A DNA stretch of 64,000 nt, taken from NCBI RefSeq assembly GCF_014698835.1, contig NZ_JACJTU010000023.1, positions 79,684 through 143,683 of the forward strand. The letters run 5' to 3'. Made by a program: the position numbers and the translations under genes. Below are positions 16,001 to 25,043 of this stretch, in pieces (the stretch's first letter is position 1; every line of letters begins with the position of its first letter). The notes below the pieces were generated by a model. The model searched no databases. It worked only from the letters and a program-made list of their open reading frames with translations, and was not told the DNA's origin. This DNA comes from Nostoc paludosum FACHB-159. Lineage in GTDB: Bacteria > Cyanobacteriota > Cyanobacteriia > Cyanobacteriales > Nostocaceae.

Positions 16001-18241
16001 CTACCGTAGTCCTCTGAGGGTAACAGACCTTTGCAGTTGAGCTAAAGCACGGTTGTAATCTAAGATTGCTGTGACTCGATTACCTTCAGCTCTTGTTAAG
16101 TCGTTTTCAGAGTTAATTACATCAGTTTGAGTACCTACACCAGCTTGGAATCGCAAACGTGCTAAACGTAGAGCTTCCCTGGCTTGTTCTAAAGCGGTAT
16201 TAGCAGTTTGAACATTTTCCAAATTAGATTGCTGGGTAGAAAAGGCTTGTTCTACTTGAAAGCGAATTTGGTTACGCTGCTCAGCAAATTGAGTTTCAGC
16301 GATCGCAATATTAGCTCTCTGCTGAGCTGCTCTGGCTCTTGCTGCTCCCCCATCAAACAAATTTAGGGTTGCTCGAACACCAAATGAGTAACCATCTGTA
16401 ACACTAACGCTATCATCAAACTGATCTAGCAAGTCATAGCTGGCTACCAAACTAATTTGAGGGCCGAGTTCTGCAAGGGCTTGCCGACGCTGTTGCTCGT
16501 TAATATTACGTTGTGCTAACTGCTGTTGGAGTTCCGGGCGATTTTGAAAAGCTCGCACGATACTTTCTTCTAACGTTAGATCCCAAAGACCAGCTAATTG
16601 TACGGGATCGGCGGCGCTGATATTTATCCCTTGGGGCAAACTGATCCGAGTAGCCAACTGACGACGGGAAATTGCTTGCTGGGATCTAGCGTTAGTTAAA
16701 TCTTGCTGGGCGTTGGCTAAATTCACCTGAGAACGAAGCACATCAAATCGCGTACCAACACCAGCTCGCTCTAAAGCTTCTGCATCCCGCAAACTAGCCT
16801 CTGAGTTCTGCACAGCGGACTGGGCAATACGTACTTGTTCGTCCGCTTGTTGTAAATTGTAGTAGTCAGTCGTCACATTCAAGCGAATTTCTTCGGACTG
16901 AGTTTCTACAGCCAACTCATTGAACCGTAGCTGTTCCCTAGCGGCATTTCTACGAGCTTTATTTAACCCAGAGGTATATAGGTCATAGGAAAGTTGTGCT
17001 TGCCCAGAAAAATTTGTGCTTGGTTCATCTGTAGAGCTTAAACTGTTTGGCCCGCTTAATTCATCTCGAAGCTGGTTACTAGAAGATTGACTGCGAGTCA
17101 GATCCGCACTAATCCCAAGAGTCGGCAACAAACTAGCTTCCGCCTCTTTTAAGGCATATCGGCTACGTTCTAGCTCCAATAACGCCACTTGTAAATCCCG
17201 ATTGTTACGCCGTGCTAATTCTAGAGCCTGTGCCAAACTAATCGGCTGATTTTCCTGGAGTCTCACTTCCTCTGTTTTTGTAGGAAATTGCAAGGGATTT
17301 GCATTTTGAATCAGCTTCTCAGGAATTTCTACAGCACCACCTGGTACAGGAGTTACGCTTCCTGGCACAGTAGGAGTTGGTGTCGAACCACCTGGTACAG
17401 GAGTTACACTTCCTGGCACAGTGGGAGTTGGTGTCGAACCACCTGGCGCAGGAGTTATGCTTCCTGGCACAGTGGGAGTCGGCGTTGAATCTGTGGGAGT
17501 TGTGGTATTACTTTGAGCTACACGTTTTTCAACAGAATTTTCTTGTAGGCAGGTGTTTGAGGTCACCAGCAAAGGAGCCAAACCAGTTTTAGTTTTTCTC
17601 AACTCCTGCTGCGGACACCTTTCGGCTGACAACAGTTTTGCTGCTCCTACACCTGTGGGTGAAGTTTGTAAAAATGTCTGCAAATGAGTAACGGTATTTA
17701 TCTTTTGAACCACTGGCTGCTGTGAAGCAGACAAGGACAAAATTTCTTTTTGGGCAGACGCGGGTTTAGAAGTGTAGTCAGGAACTACTATCTTCTTTAA
17801 TTTCTGCCAATAGGGACTTGAATTGCTCTGTGTTTGGTTGCTTTCGGCAGAACGCTTCATATCTGGTTGTTGGGAATAACCAGAGGTAGGCGTTAAATTC
17901 AAAAGTTTACCTTTATCTTTTTGAGCTACTTGTTTTATTGGCACATTAGTATTTCCAGCCATCAAAACTGGAATACTCTTATTACTTAAAGGCTTCACAC
18001 TAAACTTAGTAAAACCAGGAGCAGGTAATAGGGTTGGAATAGTAACATTTGCTGTTTTAGGCAATTGCGTATTCATGAAATCTTCAACCAAGGTTTGACC
18101 ATAGGTAGAGGTCGAAACACTTGAAGAAGATGCCAGCTGTACCCCACTTACTTTGACAGTATCAGCCCACGCAGGCTGAGTTGTTAAGACCGCTGCTGTC
18201 ACACCAGGCAAGAAGCTATGGAATAATTGCTGTCCTTTCAC
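16001..18241 (-). CDS. hgdD: TolC-family outer-membrane efflux protein (HgdD-like)
   Basis: A 746-residue outer-membrane channel component. An N-terminal signal peptide ends near PAWA. A long, low-complexity, Ser/Thr/Gln/Pro-rich region (about 30-320) includes three tandem 17-residue units TPTPTVPGSVTPVPGGS (DNA about 17334-17486). Residues about 330-740 contain two OEP repeats typical of TolC (ISLAQALELARRNNRDLQVALLELERSRYALKE and similar). In Anabaena PCC 7120, from memory, hgdD (alr2887) also follows kaiC. There it partners with ABC exporters for heterocyst glycolipid deposition and multidrug efflux. The synteny supports orthology. A direct-repeat spacer of 104 bp separates it from kaiC. 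Confidence 0.88.
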   Translation of the reverse strand: MKGQQLFHSFLPGVTAAVLTTQPAWADTVKVSGVQLASSSSVSTSTYGQTLVEDFMNTQLPKTANVTIPTLLPAPGFTKFSVKPLSNKSIPVLMAGNTNVPIKQVAQKDKGKLLNLTPTSGYSQQPDMKRSAESNQTQSNSSPYWQKLKKIVVPDYTSKPASAQKEILSLSASQQPVVQKINTVTHLQTFLQTSPTGVGAAKLLSAERCPQQELRKTKTGLAPLLVTSNTCLQENSVEKRVAQSNTTTPTDSTPTPTVPGSITPAPGGSTPTPTVPGSVTPVPGGSTPTPTVPGSVTPVPGGAVEIPEKLIQNANPLQFPTKTEEVRLQENQPISLAQALELARRNNRDLQVALLELERSRYALKEAEASLLPTLGISADLTRSQSSSNQLRDELSGPNSLSSTDEPSTNFSGQAQLSYDLYTSGLNKARRNAAREQLRFNELAVETQSEEIRLNVTTDYYNLQQADEQVRIAQSAVQNSEASLRDAEALERAGVGTRFDVLRSQVNLANAQQDLTNARSQQAISRRQLATRISLPQGINISAADPVQLAGLWDLTLEESIVRAFQNRPELQQQLAQRNINEQQRRQALAELGPQISLVASYDLLDQFDDSVSVTDGYSFGVRATLNLFDGGAARARAAQQRANIAIAETQFAEQRNQIRFQVEQAFSTQQSNLENVQTANTALEQAREALRLARLRFQAGVGTQTDVINSENDLTRAEGNRVTAILDYNRALAQLQRSVTLRGLR

Positions 18242-18304
18242 CGCATCCCCTCACACGAAAATCAATCTAGCGGCAGAAAACCTTTCTTCACCACAGAATA
18301 TAGC

Positions 18305-18351
18305 ACGATACTAAATTTAGGAATGAATATACTACGATACTAAATTTAGGA
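18305..18351. repeat. 29-bp tandem duplication spanning the kaiC stop codon
   Basis: The string ACGATACTAAATTTAGGA occurs at 18305-18322 and again at 18334-18351. The second copy includes the kaiC stop codon, so the 3' end of kaiC has been duplicated in the kaiC-hgdD spacer. Confidence 0.7.
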
Positions 18352-19908
18352 TTCGGAACTCTGTTTATCTTCAAAACGTTTAACAATGCGAGAAAGTTCC
18401 GCCTTTTCATCGATACTAACGCGAGTAGGAGCACCACTAACAATCCGTTCGTAGTTCCGGAATGAGTCTTTAATTTCTGGCCCATCGGCAGTGATATTAT
18501 ACTCACGAATGCCCTTATCGTGCCAAGACCCTCTCATTTTAAATACGTTAATTGCCCGCGACATTTCCCCACGAATTTCTACGTACTGTAACATCAAAAT
18601 TGTATCGGTAATCGTGGAAATATGAGAGTCTGTAATTGAATGCGATCCCATAAATTGGTCGGTTGTGTTAGTAAAGAAACCGGTGATTTCTTCTTGTTTG
18701 GCATAACCGGTAACACCAATTACAAACTGTCGAAATGCATTATTACTCACTCCTCTAGCTAGTGCTGAGAGTGAATCAATTGCTATACGAGCTGGTTTAA
18801 AAATCGCAATTTCCGATTTAATAATTTGTAAGTGGTCTTCTAAGCCAGTTGATTCCGGATAAGTACAAATTATTTTCAGTAAACCTTGATGCTCTAGTTC
18901 CTCAAAATCAATTCCCCAAGAGGAAGCGTTGCGAGATAATTGGGCGCGTGATTCTTCATAAGCAAATAAAATTGCCTGTTCTCCATTGAGACAGCCATCT
19001 TGAATAAACTTACTTACTAATAGGGTTTTGCCTGTACCTGTGGCTCCTGTGGCTAAGATGATTGAATCTTTGAAGAAACCACCACCGCACATTTCATCTA
19101 AGGTTTTGACGCCAGAAGAGACTCTGACATTAGAAGAACGTTGAGTCAAGCGCATTGCCCCTAGTGGAAAGATGTTGACTCCTTCGTTGGTAATTGTGAA
19201 GGGATACTCGCCTTTCATATGAGTTGTACCGCGCAATTTGAGAATTTCAATTGTGCGACGGCGGCGTTCTCCTTCTAAAACGTTGCGAACAATTACAACA
19301 TTATCGGAAACAAATTCTTCGACTCCAAAAGAGGCAACGGGGCCATATTCTTCGCTGCGTTCAGTGGTGATTACAGTGGTGACGCTGAGTTGTTTGAGAC
19401 GCGCTACTAGACGAAAAATTTCCCGGCGCACCACTCCCATTGCTTCATACTGCTGAAATACTGCTGTGATTGAGTCTATGGAAACTCGTTTAGCTTTATA
19501 TTTGCGAATGGCATATTGCAAGCGTTCAATCAATGCAGAAAGGTCAAAGTTACCAACGATATCTTGCCCTTCTGGGTCGGGAGATGCATCGAGAATAAAT
19601 AACTTGCCTTCTTCTATTAGGCGTGGCAAGTTCCAGCCAAATATATGAGCGTTTTTAATAATATCACTGGGCGATTCTTCAAAGGTAACAAATACTCCTG
19701 GTTCGTCAAAGTAGGTAATACCGTTATAAAGAAACTGAAGAGATAATAAAGTTTTTCCAGTACCGGAGGTGCCGCTAATCAAGGTAGTTCTACCAATGGG
19801 TAATCCACCATGACTAATATCGTCAAACCCCTCAATCATCGTGCGAATTTTTTCTACACCCACAATTAACGGTGGTTTCTTTGGTTCTATTTGCTCGTTT
19901 TGACTCAT
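18346..19908 (-). CDS. kaiC: Circadian clock protein KaiC
   Basis: The central ATPase, autokinase and autophosphatase of the cyanobacterial clock. The 520-residue length matches canonical KaiC. There are two RecA/DnaB-like domains: CI with Walker A GTSGTGKTLL near residue 48, and CII with GATGTGKTLLVSK near 290. The CII phosphorylation segment SHSITDSHISTITDT is intact, holding the adjacent Ser and Thr equivalent to S431/T432 of Synechococcus, plus the preceding Thr. The C-terminal A-loop/tail region (IVSGAPTRVSIDEKAELSRIVKRFEDK) needed for KaiA contact is present. It is the last gene of kaiABC, 78 bp after kaiB. Confidence 0.98.
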   Translation of the reverse strand: MSQNEQIEPKKPPLIVGVEKIRTMIEGFDDISHGGLPIGRTTLISGTSGTGKTLLSLQFLYNGITYFDEPGVFVTFEESPSDIIKNAHIFGWNLPRLIEEGKLFILDASPDPEGQDIVGNFDLSALIERLQYAIRKYKAKRVSIDSITAVFQQYEAMGVVRREIFRLVARLKQLSVTTVITTERSEEYGPVASFGVEEFVSDNVVIVRNVLEGERRRRTIEILKLRGTTHMKGEYPFTITNEGVNIFPLGAMRLTQRSSNVRVSSGVKTLDEMCGGGFFKDSIILATGATGTGKTLLVSKFIQDGCLNGEQAILFAYEESRAQLSRNASSWGIDFEELEHQGLLKIICTYPESTGLEDHLQIIKSEIAIFKPARIAIDSLSALARGVSNNAFRQFVIGVTGYAKQEEITGFFTNTTDQFMGSHSITDSHISTITDTILMLQYVEIRGEMSRAINVFKMRGSWHDKGIREYNITADGPEIKDSFRNYERIVSGAPTRVSIDEKAELSRIVKRFEDKQSSES

Positions 19909-19986
19909 TGCTTGATAACAAATGGGTATAAAACCCGGTTTTTGCTTACTAACAGTTTGGATACAATTTTCTGATGATTAAATGTT

Positions 19987-20301
19987 TTATTCTGTAAAAT
20001 CTTCTTCACTTAATTCTTCATAAAGTAAATCTAATCCAATTAATACTCTTTCTCTATCTGAAAGATCGCCGATAATTTTGCGAACCGGTGGAGGCAAAAT
20101 TTTAGATAATGTTGGCGTCGCCAATATCTTATCTTCTTCGGCTAGTTGTGGGCTTTTCAGTACATCGATTACTTTTAAAGCATAAACACCTTCAAACTCC
20201 TGTTCTAAAATATTTTTGAGTGTTTTTAATGCCCGCACTGAATTAGGTGTGTTCCCGGCTACATAAAGCTTGAGAACATAGGTCTTTCTGGCTTTATTCA
20301 T
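19987..20301 (-). CDS. kaiB: Circadian clock protein KaiB
   Basis: A fold-switching clock protein that binds phosphorylated KaiC and sequesters KaiA. The 104-residue sequence contains the family core RKTYVLKLYVAGNTPNSVRALKTLKNIL, the thioredoxin-like DVLKSPQLAEEDKILATPTL segment and PPPVRKIIGDLSDRERVLIGLDLLYEEL, followed by an acidic tail. Length and tail match ordinary KaiB. It sits between kaiA and kaiC in the classical order, with spacers of 105 and 78 bp, so the three are probably one operon with possible extra promoters. Confidence 0.97.
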   Translation of the reverse strand: MNKARKTYVLKLYVAGNTPNSVRALKTLKNILEQEFEGVYALKVIDVLKSPQLAEEDKILATPTLSKILPPPVRKIIGDLSDRERVLIGLDLLYEELSEEDFTE

Positions 20302-20406
20302 AGGAGTTACAGGCTAACGATCGCAAGAAAAATACAAGATACCAATACGCATTGGGAGTAACTAACAGCCGTAGTTTGTGCCGATTTGAACATCGAGAAA
20401 TTTAAT

Positions 20407-20988
20407 TTATTTAGAAATCGAAGATCTATAGACTTCGCACAAGTGAGCCAGGATATCTATCAACGTCAGCCGATAATCCAGTAACGTTTCATCGCTCCTG
20501 CCTTCTAATTTTAGCTGTTTGGAAAATTCATCTATTACTTCCATGTGAATTTCGATAATTTGGGGCACAGGAATATTAGCATAAAATATAGTGTTGATAA
20601 ATTTGTCAATTTTTTCTTTGAGAGTTTTATCTGTGGTAAAGTAATCAATAAGAATTTGACTGTAATCTGATTTTAGATTGTTTAATAATTCTTGACGTTC
20701 TTTTACAGTCATTTGCTCAAAAGCATGTTGCCTTTTTTGCGAGTGACTAGCAAATACATAAAAATGCTTACCATTATCTGCTTCACTAGGATGGCGCTGC
20801 AACCAATGTAGTGAATAATTTATTGTTCCAGAGGTAGTTACACCAACAGGTAGATAGCAAAATTGCCCAATAATACCGAAAATAAAGTTATGTATCCAAG
20901 GAATTACACCATTTTGGTTGGTGAAATTTGCTTGATTATTTAAATATTTATTAACATTGCTTTGCAAAATGAATATAGGTAATAACAT
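20407..20988 (-). CDS. kaiA: Circadian clock protein KaiA, short form
   Basis: A stimulator of KaiC autophosphorylation. Only 193 residues are present, against about 284 in unicellular Synechococcus. The C-terminal KaiC-binding/dimerisation domain is intact (HAFEQMTVKERQELLNNLKSDYSQILIDYF, KIDKFINTIFYANIPVPQIIEIHMEVIDEFSKQLKLEGRSDE, TLLDYRLTLIDILAHLCEVYRSSI). The N-terminal pseudoreceiver domain is missing and replaced by about 75 residues that look unrelated, with HNFIFGIIGQFCYLPVGVT. Shortened KaiA is known in filamentous heterocyst-formers, so this is a lineage trait and not damage. It is the first gene of the kai operon, divergent from a hybrid histidine kinase. Confidence 0.93.
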   Translation of the reverse strand: MLLPIFILQSNVNKYLNNQANFTNQNGVIPWIHNFIFGIIGQFCYLPVGVTTSGTINYSLHWLQRHPSEADNGKHFYVFASHSQKRQHAFEQMTVKERQELLNNLKSDYSQILIDYFTTDKTLKEKIDKFINTIFYANIPVPQIIEIHMEVIDEFSKQLKLEGRSDETLLDYRLTLIDILAHLCEVYRSSISK

Positions 20989-21643
20989 TTATTGTCTATC
21001 TATCTCCTCGATCGACTTGACCAAGAAGCGTGGGCTAATTAAGTATGGCAAACGCTTCTAAGGTAATACTGGGTGTGCAGTAAGGTTGTGGTTTCACCCC
21101 AAAAAACGCTCTGTGTCAACAGATAGTTCTAGCGACTCAACAACCTGGTGCAGCGACTAAGTTGTAGGGCTGAGTAGGTCTTAGATGAGGTATGTATCGG
21201 CAATTTATTATTTGTTTGTATGTGCATATCTATGTATACAGATAGATAGACTTTTTTATTTTTCTCCTTGATAAGATACTTAAACGAACTTAAAGGAATG
21301 TCGCATTCTAAATCATTATAATTCCTCAAGGTTCTAAAGCGAATCTTTGGAGCCATAATTGTTTTAGCCGTGGCTATCGATGAGGAGTTTAAATACCAGT
21401 AAGACACTGGTGAGGCTATTTGCTAGAAATGAGGAGCGGCAAGAAAAGTTGCCTCTGTTTTAAAGGTCGGATGCCAGCAAGTGTCCGTGAGTGCAAGTCC
21501 CATTGTTTTATGGCGTTGAAATCGTAACCAAAATTGCTTATATGAGTCTTCTTAGAGGATATGGCTTCAGGCGCAAAGAACATCGGCAGTTGGCGGATGG
21601 GAATGCCGGAGGTTTCCGCAGGAAGAATGACCCCCAAAGCCTT
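20989..21643. other. Divergent regulatory spacer between kaiA and the hybrid kinase
   Basis: A 655-bp stretch that should contain the promoters for kaiABC and for the kinase. It includes an ACCAGT/ACTGGT hairpin near 21394-21410 and a TAGATAGATAGA-like run near 21240. The G-rich structured-looking tract 21420-21640 lies just upstream of the kinase (GGTCGGATGCCAGCAAG, GGATGGGAATGCCGGAGG). Frames drawn through it are not convincing as genes. No known riboswitch or operator was recognised. Confidence 0.5.
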
Positions 21644-24600
21644 ATGTCAATGCTAGATTATCCGCTTTATAACTTTCAAGCAACCGTACCTAGCTGCCCC
21701 CAAACAAGTACTCTGGCGGTGGTGTTGGAGATTTTTGAGAAAGAGCAGTGCGATCGCTTGGTAGTAGTTAATCAACAGCAATACCCCATCGGATTGCTGT
21801 ACTCTGTCCGTTTAATCCAAAAATTCTTAGGCCATAGTGACGATAAAAATTTAAATTTACAGCAATCAATTTCCATTTGGGGGCAAGCTCTCATTGACCC
21901 AATACAGACAATACCAGTTTCTGAGCGTGTTGAGCAATTGAGTTGGCGTTTGTGCCAACAACAAGCCCAAAAAGAGCAGAATTTGGATTGGGCGTTGGTT
22001 GACTCGGATAATAAATATTTGGGACTAGTGGATACCTCACGGCTGTTGCGATCGCTAGCTAGAGAAAAAATCCCTGGCTCACTCAGTTCTGGCGAACATC
22101 CCCATAAATATGATGCCCTGCCCGCTCACTCCCCGGCCCAGATGCCAAATCAACCCCAGTCATTGGCACAGAAGCCACTGTTGAAGTTGTTGGAAACATT
22201 GCCTTGGCCTTTAATGTTGGAAACGGGTACTGGCGAGGTAGTAGCCAAAAATCCAGCTTGGTGGCAGCAATTAGGAGTTTTAAAAGACCCAGAAGGAGTC
22301 AGACAACAGGTTGAGGCAATACTAGCCCCCGTCCGAACCAAGAAACCAGAATACGTCAAGCAACGAGGGATCAAAGTTCATCCCAATGGTGGGGAAGAAC
22401 AATCAACCCCACGGGTGTTGGTTAGAAGCGAACCAATGCCCCAATCATGCTTGCCTGCTCTTAACAACCTCAAGGAACAAGAGACAACCACAGAAACGAC
22501 AACCAGTCGCTGCTTTTTGGATAGTCAGCCAGGTACTTGTACTTGCATTGTCGAAGTGCAAAATGGTCAGGAACGAATCTGGCAATTTGCCAAAATTCCA
22601 TTAGAGAGTCCAGAGTTGAAGGTGATGAGTGCTGAATCCGAGATGGCACTCAACACTGATTTGTGGTTGGTTTTAGCCACTGATGTCACCGAACAGCAGC
22701 AGCTTTGCAAAGAACTCGCAGCCAAAAATGCCGATTTAATTCAACTCAATCGCTTGAAAGATGAGTTTTTAGCTTGTATTAGCCACGAACTGAAAACTCC
22801 CCTAACTGCTGTTTTGGGATTATCCAGATTGCTAGTAGATCAGCAGTTGGGAGAACTCAACGAACGTCAAGCGCGTTATGCAGGACTGATTCATCAAAGC
22901 GGACGCCATCTGATGAGTGTGGTCAATGACATTTTAGATTTGACCAGGATGGAGACGGGACAAATGGAGCTGACACTAGCCCCAGTTAAAATTCGGGCAG
23001 TGTGCGATCGCGCTTTATCTGAGGCCAAAGCCATTCACACTCAAACCAGTAAAGCCACAGTTACACCTACGAGTCCAAATGCCCGTTCATCTGCTCCCCA
23101 ATTCAGCCTTTCCATTGAATCAGGTCTAGATCAAATTGTTGCCGATGAATTACGCCTGCGCCAGATGCTGATTCATCTACTTTCCAACGCCTTTAAATTC
23201 ACTGAAGTATCAGGGGAAATTGGGCTGCGGGTGAGTCGTTGGGAAGGATGGATTGCTTTTACAGTTTGGGATACAGGCATTGGTATTCCCGAACATCAGC
23301 AACATTTAATATTTCAAAAATTCCAACAACTAGAAAATCCCCTGACTCGCCAGTTTGAAGGCACAGGTTTGGGGTTGGTATTAACTCGCGCCTTGGCTCG
23401 TCTCCACGGAGGAGATGTCAGCTTTTTATCTCGTGAAGGTAAAGGTAGCCAGTTCACACTGCTGCTACCGCCGAGTCCGCCCAAGGCAGGTTTTTCAGAG
23501 CCAGATCTGGAAAACACAGAAGACACACAAAAACCACACCAACACACACCAGAAGTTCTCACAGCAGCCCGTCAGCATGTTAGTACGTCCCCACAATATC
23601 ATGCCGCTAGTTCCCAACGGTTGGTTTTAGTAGTCGAAGCAGTAGCTCGATATATTGAAGATTTGACCGAACAACTCAAAAGTTTAGGATATCGCGTAGT
23701 GATTGCGCGATCGGGGACAGAAGCAGTAGAAAAAGCTCGGCGATTGCAACCAATAGCAATATTTCTTAATCCCTTGCTACCCTTGCTCTCAGGCTGGGAT
23801 GTGCTGACGTTACTGAAATCTGACACCGCAACTCGTCATATATCCGTAATTTTGACAGCAACGGCAGCAGAAAAAGAACAAGCATTTGCCAACCGAGCCG
23901 ATGGCTTTTTAAGCTTGCCAGTAGAACATCAGGTATTGGCACCACTCCTAGAAAAATTATGTACTTCGCAAGGAGCTTTGCAGTTGGGGTCAGATAATAA
24001 CGCCATCCCAACTAAGACGCCACTGCGAATTCTCAGGTTAGTAAATCCTGAGTTTGAATCGGCTAATCCTCACTCCTCATTGCGAGAACATCGGGTCATT
24101 GAAGTTGATGATTTAGATCAGGCAGAACTCTTGGCGCGGGTGTGGCAATTTGATGTAATTTTGCTTGATGTAGAAGGTACCACAGCCCAAACCTATTTAC
24201 AACAACTAATTCAACACCCACGTTTGGCGGCCATACCGTTGGTTACTTGTGATGTCGCAACTACTCTCAAAGCCTCACAAATACCAGGTTTATCTGTATT
24301 TCCTTACTTAACACCATTAGGAAAAGACAGCAGCACTCCCACCGAGAAAACAGATGCCTTAGTATCAGTACTGCAAATTGCTTCTGGTTTTTGCTGCCCT
24401 CCCAACATTTTAGTAGTGGATTTGGCTATGTTGCGTGACTTCCCACAAGTAAGACGCAAGCAAGCCAAAGGTTATCGTACACAAAGGAACTCCTCCATTA
24501 CTCGTGAAACACCTGAACGGGGGTCTGAGTGGTTCCAAGCTTTAATACAATACCTACAAACAGCAGGCTTCAAAGCGGCGATGAGTCCGTGTTGGGCGGA

Positions 24601-24949
24601 AGTTTTACAACAAATTCGTCATCAAAGTGTTGACTTGTTATTAATTTGCTTAGGAGAATCAGCTATCCATAAAGATGTACTCAAAGCATTGAAAACATTA
24701 GGAGATTCGCCTTTAAAGTTACCACCAATTTTAGTACTCAACCAACCATTGAATCGCCCGGAAAGCGTTTCTCGGACTGGGGTTGCTGATAACGAAATTG
24801 ATAAACAAAAGAAGAATGGATTGGAATCAGTAGAAACTATTGTCAATGCGATCGCTACTCGGATATTACCGCGATCGATCTCAATGGAAGATTTGCTAAA
24901 CCAAATTAATCAAACTTTAGCTATCAACAGTCAAAATGAAAAATGTTAA
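21644..24949 (+). CDS. Hybrid histidine kinase with CBS-like sensor and degenerate receivers
   Basis: A 1101-residue two-component sensor. Residues 1-140 resemble a CBS-domain pair (TLAVVLEIFEKEQCDRLVVVNQQQYPIGLLYSVRLI). A PAS-like segment follows (about 190-360). The HisKA domain has the phospho-acceptor His at about residue 381 (ISHELKTPL), and the HATPase_c domain has N (LLSNAFKFTE), G1 (DTGIGIP) and G2 (GTGLGLVL) boxes at about 510-580. Three receiver-like domains come after. The first reads FLNPLLP, with Asn in place of the phosphorylated Asp. The second has ILLDVEG; the third is poorly conserved. The start at ATG 21644 (MSMLDYPLYNF) is preferred over the longer frame from 21491. Divergent position next to kaiA suggests a clock link, which is inference. 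Confidence 0.88.
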   Translation: MSMLDYPLYNFQATVPSCPQTSTLAVVLEIFEKEQCDRLVVVNQQQYPIGLLYSVRLIQKFLGHSDDKNLNLQQSISIWGQALIDPIQTIPVSERVEQLSWRLCQQQAQKEQNLDWALVDSDNKYLGLVDTSRLLRSLAREKIPGSLSSGEHPHKYDALPAHSPAQMPNQPQSLAQKPLLKLLETLPWPLMLETGTGEVVAKNPAWWQQLGVLKDPEGVRQQVEAILAPVRTKKPEYVKQRGIKVHPNGGEEQSTPRVLVRSEPMPQSCLPALNNLKEQETTTETTTSRCFLDSQPGTCTCIVEVQNGQERIWQFAKIPLESPELKVMSAESEMALNTDLWLVLATDVTEQQQLCKELAAKNADLIQLNRLKDEFLACISHELKTPLTAVLGLSRLLVDQQLGELNERQARYAGLIHQSGRHLMSVVNDILDLTRMETGQMELTLAPVKIRAVCDRALSEAKAIHTQTSKATVTPTSPNARSSAPQFSLSIESGLDQIVADELRLRQMLIHLLSNAFKFTEVSGEIGLRVSRWEGWIAFTVWDTGIGIPEHQQHLIFQKFQQLENPLTRQFEGTGLGLVLTRALARLHGGDVSFLSREGKGSQFTLLLPPSPPKAGFSEPDLENTEDTQKPHQHTPEVLTAARQHVSTSPQYHAASSQRLVLVVEAVARYIEDLTEQLKSLGYRVVIARSGTEAVEKARRLQPIAIFLNPLLPLLSGWDVLTLLKSDTATRHISVILTATAAEKEQAFANRADGFLSLPVEHQVLAPLLEKLCTSQGALQLGSDNNAIPTKTPLRILRLVNPEFESANPHSSLREHRVIEVDDLDQAELLARVWQFDVILLDVEGTTAQTYLQQLIQHPRLAAIPLVTCDVATTLKASQIPGLSVFPYLTPLGKDSSTPTEKTDALVSVLQIASGFCCPPNILVVDLAMLRDFPQVRRKQAKGYRTQRNSSITRETPERGSEWFQALIQYLQTAGFKAAMSPCWAEVLQQIRHQSVDLLLICLGESAIHKDVLKALKTLGDSPLKLPPILVLNQPLNRPESVSRTGVADNEIDKQKKNGLESVETIVNAIATRILPRSISMEDLLNQINQTLAINSQNEKC

Positions 24950-25043
24950 TGGAGAATAGGGCATGGGGCATGGGGAATAGGGAGTGAGAAAGAAGAATTA
25001 ATAACCAATGCTCAATACCCAATGCCCAATGCCCAATGCCCAA
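24950..25043. repeat. Heptamer repeats between convergent genes
   Basis: GGGCATGGGGCATGGGG near 24958 and its complement-type AATGCCCAATGCCC run near 25018-25045 flank a short spacer. The two blocks can pair as an inverted repeat between the convergent kinase and GT39 genes. The same heptamer makes the long run at 40318-40376. Confidence 0.65.

Noticed and set aside
21129..21407. 92-codon minus-strand frame between kaiA and the kinase
   Set aside because: AT-rich, no ribosome-binding site, composition unlike a folded protein; better read as promoter region.
21415..21643. Riboswitch or group II intron piece before the kinase gene
   Set aside because: The G-rich tract looks structured but shows no conserved core of any class I know.
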